Positions 60,785 to 64,000 of a stretch of 64,000 nt of DNA are shown here, piece by piece. The first letter of the stretch is position 1. Each line of letters opens with the position of its first letter. The notes under the pieces are model-generated. The model saw nothing but the letters and a program-made list of their open reading frames with translations, had not been told where the DNA came from and made no database searches. The stretch comes from Archivesica marissinica. Its lineage: Eukaryota > Mollusca > Bivalvia > Venerida > Vesicomyidae. The position numbers and the translations under genes are program-made. The stretch spans positions 39,567,109-39,631,108 of the forward strand of contig CM026397.1 in NCBI GenBank assembly GCA_014843695.1, in the 5' to 3' direction.

Positions 60785-61026
60785 AAAATATTGGACTGTG
60801 TGAGGCGAGTAGCGCTGAAGACAGTACCAATATGTTACATATTGGATCCGTTTGAGGCTTATACCTTACTTAAAACACACACTTACATAACACGTTCCTA
60901 CTAATTAAAATTGTTAACTTCGTACATGACGCGTAGGATTTAATATAATACTCTGGCCTTATGACACCCGTCCAATATTAATAATAATGGACTGCATGTA
61001 CAACGGTATGACGTCACGACAGTGTA
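60785..61026 (+). repeat. Dispersed repeat, copy 2 (unclassified)
   Basis: Second copy of the element at 50,291, longer by an insertion in the second half. It starts about 90 bp after the 21-bp array. Confidence 0.75.
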
Positions 61027-61075
61027 CACAGGAAGTACCGCGGCGAATTATAATTTAAATTAATTATGTAGTCCA

Positions 61076-61223
61076 GGCCTGGAGGTTATACAACTGTTCT
61101 CCAATCTCAAAACTCAGTCTCAATTGTCTGATTGGTTCAGCTGACAGTAACACTCAGAATCAACCAATCAGATCACTTGAGCTTGAGTTTGAGATATGAG
61201 AAAAGTTTTATAACCACGAGGCC
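61076..61223. mobile_element. Foldback MITE, imperfect palindrome
   Basis: ggcctggaggttata at the left pairs with tataaccacgaggcc at the right, and ctgattggtt pairs with aaccaatcag in the middle. About 148 bp, non-coding. Confidence 0.7.
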
Positions 61224-61430
61224 ATGCTGATTTACTCTGAGAATAATTCTTCCTTTGATGATTCGACTTTATATTTCACCAACACAATAGTAATCACATA
61301 TTATTTTTAGCATATTGCATTCTTGCATATTTCAGGCTGCTGTGTACTTGGTTGAACACACGGTGTTTACACAACAAGCATATGACATATTCATTGGTGA
61401 GTTTATTTCAGTGTAGGCCCTATAGGTCCG

Positions 61431-61713
61431 CGTGTGTGTTTTACGATTATTTATCGTCGTTACCGGTTGCCCATATGTGCGACGCCTCCTGAAGAGATTA
61501 GTCAATTTAGATTGTTGGAAGATAATGCAATGATACAGACAGATACCCATTCCAGAGTCTCCTCTGGTTCTTGTACGCGCACGGTGTAGCCTAAAGCACC
61601 GACACGAGTCCCATCTGTAAGACTGTTAATTTTATTAGGGTCAGACGGGAGATCGAACCTGCGATCCATGGATTACCAGTCCTGCGTGTTACCACTGGAC
61701 TACAGATCCGTCG
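61431..61713 (-). mobile_element. SINE type 1, full length, minus strand
   Basis: The reverse complement reads cgacggatctgtagtccagt, a threonine-like anticodon region, ggttcgatctcccgtctgac, body and end. It lacks the ttaaaccgaggt stretch of the other copies. Confidence 0.9.
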
Positions 61714-61928
61714 GTAATATGGGTAATATGGTCCGGTCGGTAATATAGGTCCATCCGAACTGTATACCATTATCTATAATAAAATAACACTTTTAAATGA
61801 TAACACAGTGTACTGTACACCTAATTCCCTTATGGTTATTATATATGCGAATACAGACACTGATGTATTCTCTTTGTATTAAATCATTTGAAAGCAAATG
61901 TTGAATGCATGCTATATGATATAAAGTT

Positions 61929-63314
61929 ATGCTACGTATGTTACAGTTGTGTTTTGCTGCCATTTGGAGCGTCACTCATGGATTTATTCTGGGTAATGAC
62001 CGGTGTCCGGTATCGTCCCCGTGCCGATGCTACGGGTCCGTGGTCAATTGTGTGTATCAACGCTTAACTACTTTTCCAACATTCAATTTCACACAGACCC
62101 ATTATCGGGAACTGACAATTGATCTCCATAGCAACCATCTGGAGAGTATTCCAAACAACGCCCTTGGCAACATCATGGCAACGAACCCGGATAATCTGAA
62201 CCTTAAGCTGAATAAAAATAGAATCAGCTCTGTATCACCAAATGCTTTCGCAAACTTAGGCCATATTTCAGTCTTGATAGATTTGTCCCACAATCGTCTA
62301 ACTGCTCTACCACGTGCTCTGTCAAAGGTGAAGATGTTGAAAACATTGCGGTTGTTAGGTAACGCATTTGCATTCCTGGATGATACGACAATGACGTCGA
62401 TAGGTAAAACGCTCGAAACATTCTGGCTCGATATGTCATTAGTTGCAATATGGCCACGATCTTTTTCTACTTTCGGCGCTCTTAACGACCTTGTAATGGA
62501 AAACATACCGTTTCAATCAATTCCTTCAAGTAGTTTTATGGGACTCACTAACCTTACACGACTTGACATTTCCAACTCTAAACTTCGTTCGGTACCAGAT
62601 GCAATATGTCACCTGTCACAATTAATACATTTTGAATTCCACGATAATACGTACCTATTGAACAGTCGGACCCACGTGTTGACAGTCTGCCAGACTCCAC
62701 TATTAAACACATCACTCGCTTACTTCCATAACAACAACATGTTCTTTTTTCCTGAGAACGTTTTCTTGGTGTTTCCCAAGCTAATCTCGCTGGGACTACA
62801 TGGGAACTACTTGGACAAAATCAACCCGTTAGCTGTACCAACCAACTGCACACTGTATTACCTCTATCTTTCGAGCAACAGATTCACGAGTATACCACGA
62901 GCTGTCGCCAAGATGCCAGCACTTATCACACTTGTAGTTAGCGACAATCAAATAACGTCTGTTGATGGAAGTGTGCTATCATCACTACAAAACCTACGAC
63001 AGTTGACAATAAGCAACAATCCGCTAATTTACATCGATCCACACGCGTTCAGCACGAGCTACGCAATGAACTCTCTCTATATAGAACATACAAATATGAC
63101 GTCAGTTCCGGCCGCCATTTTGCACGCGGCAGATAGGTTCTCTATACAACTGACTGGTTCACCGATTCAGTGTACATGTACAAATATGGCATTTCTACAC
63201 CCGATGTCCAGAAGTGACGTGGAATCCGGAAAGAAGTTCATTCGTGGCGATTGTCTCAACGAACACACAACCATAAAGGCCTTCATTTTGAACATTCTGC
63301 CAAAGTGTCTTTAA
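61929..63314 (+). CDS. Secreted leucine-rich-repeat protein, 461 aa
   Basis: Single open exon from ATG to TAA. Residues 1-22 form a signal peptide (hydrophobic LQLCFAAIWSV). An LRRNT cap follows, with cysteines 26, 32, 34 and 41 (CPVSSPCRC..NC). Then come about 12 leucine-rich repeats of the L-x-L-x-x-N-x-L type (LIDLSHNRLTALPRAL; LYLSSNRFTSIP; LTISNNPLIYIDPHAF). An LRRCT cap has cysteines 415, 417, 442 and 460. The protein ends right after the cap with no transmembrane segment, so it is probably secreted. Such proteins bind ligands or matrix; many bivalve family members are immune-related, which is only suggestive here. A potential acceptor (tatgttacag) lies just inside the ORF, so an alternative spliced start is possible. 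Confidence 0.9.
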   Translation: MLRMLQLCFAAIWSVTHGFILGNDRCPVSSPCRCYGSVVNCVYQRLTTFPTFNFTQTHYRELTIDLHSNHLESIPNNALGNIMATNPDNLNLKLNKNRISSVSPNAFANLGHISVLIDLSHNRLTALPRALSKVKMLKTLRLLGNAFAFLDDTTMTSIGKTLETFWLDMSLVAIWPRSFSTFGALNDLVMENIPFQSIPSSSFMGLTNLTRLDISNSKLRSVPDAICHLSQLIHFEFHDNTYLLNSRTHVLTVCQTPLLNTSLAYFHNNNMFFFPENVFLVFPKLISLGLHGNYLDKINPLAVPTNCTLYYLYLSSNRFTSIPRAVAKMPALITLVVSDNQITSVDGSVLSSLQNLRQLTISNNPLIYIDPHAFSTSYAMNSLYIEHTNMTSVPAAILHAADRFSIQLTGSPIQCTCTNMAFLHPMSRSDVESGKKFIRGDCLNEHTTIKAFILNILPKCL

Positions 63315-63343
63315 TAAAATGTTAATGCACGAAATAAAATAAA
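63313..63343 (+). terminator. Polyadenylation signals of the LRR gene
   Basis: AATAAA at 63,313-63,318 overlaps the stop codon and another stands at 63,333-63,338, followed by a further ATAAAA run. The second is the more plausible working signal. Confidence 0.6.
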
Positions 63344-63344
63344 A

Positions 63345-64000
63345 CAGAACAGGGTACTGATATGGTTGATTCATGTTTCAATGGCGCAGCGTCCTATAGG
63401 CACAGTAGGCACGTGCCTACACACTTTCTTCAAGCATACTCGAAACCACGAACATGCGAAAAATGAAATAAAACATGATGGTAAGGGGTGGGGTATATGA
63501 TGTCGATATTTCATTACTTTTTAATTGATAAAAGAAGATTTTCAGCAATGTTCTTTATTTCTCGTTGACCAATAGTTGCGTTATAATGTCCCAGAATGCA
63601 GCTGCGGCGATAGACAACTCGTTTTAATTTGGATATAATGTATAAGATATAATCACTAATCTCTACCTGTATACTAAGGAATTGTGGAGAACTCTCAGGT
63701 GTAGTAAAGTTCTCTTTCCTCTGCATTCAAGTCGTTCTCTCATTTCTGTCCTTTCTATGCAATATTCACACTTATACATGTATTTACTTTAATAATATTT
63801 TATTACATTTTATTCTCATACATTACATTACCAGTATACACACAATGAAATACGTGGAAAACAATATGAAAATATATTAGGATTTATTATTATTGCTGTA
63901 TACGATTTAATCTGAGGGGAAAAGCAAATGGGTTGGGCTGCAAGTTATGACAACATTATTTACAGCCCTTCCCTTATACATGTACACTCAGTATACATAT
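63345..64000. other. No recognised feature
   Basis: AT-rich flank downstream of the LRR gene; no exon-like sequence on either strand to the window end. Confidence 0.45.

Noticed and set aside
57239..60803. Overlapping ORFs on both strands with VYLRGTT, YSIPPRH and EVYCSAS repeats
   Set aside because: Products of a 21-bp stop-free unit read in different frames; no frame is favoured over the others.
62102..62506. Minus-strand ORF of 134 codons within the LRR gene
   Set aside because: Antisense shadow of the leucine-rich-repeat coding sequence.

Overview
The window is animal genomic DNA, AT-rich, with small exons in long introns, several tRNA-derived SINE families, LINE remnants and MITEs. The mix of TIR, macro-like, ankyrin and LRR immune-type genes with so much minisatellite suggests a mollusc, most likely a bivalve; no single diagnostic gene fixes the species. 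By eye, tandem arrays make up roughly 29 kb of the 63 kb of called sequence, and about 70% of the first 31 kb.

Bases 1-31,437 hold most of one minus-strand gene, entered at an internal exon near 31.4 kb and leaving the window below base 991. Nine exons can be joined by splice signals and phase. They give a continuous reading frame of 535 codons: a divergent macro-like domain (exons 1-4), a first TIR domain (exons 5-6), a linker and a second TIR domain (exons 7-9). Its introns are almost entirely minisatellites, and several arrays start exactly at a splice site or contain copies of one. A 1,000-N gap (10,501-11,500) is flanked by the same 1.8 kb sequence on both sides, so exon 6 appears twice; this looks like two unmerged contig ends.

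Bases 31.4-61.7 kb are mostly repeats. Two paralogous minus-strand single-ORF units, at 44.6-45.3 kb (intact) and 36.7-37.4 kb (one in-frame stop), encode an ankyrin repeat followed by a shared C-terminal region. Around them lie SINEs of four types, three LINE fragments, a near-palindromic DNA transposon with a perfect 8-bp target duplication, MITEs, and arrays of 34, 37, 28 and 21 bp. The 34-bp array is an expansion of the end of a MITE whose intact relative lies at 20.4 kb.

Bases 61.9-63.3 kb on the plus strand carry an intact 461-residue secreted leucine-rich-repeat protein.

The macro-TIR-TIR, ankyrin and LRR genes all belong to classes often used in innate immunity, but nothing in the sequence shows that they act together. 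The strongest leads are the macro-TIR-TIR architecture with a degenerate first TIR and a TIR2 that keeps its catalytic glutamate, and the intronic satellites that appear to have grown out of splice junctions.
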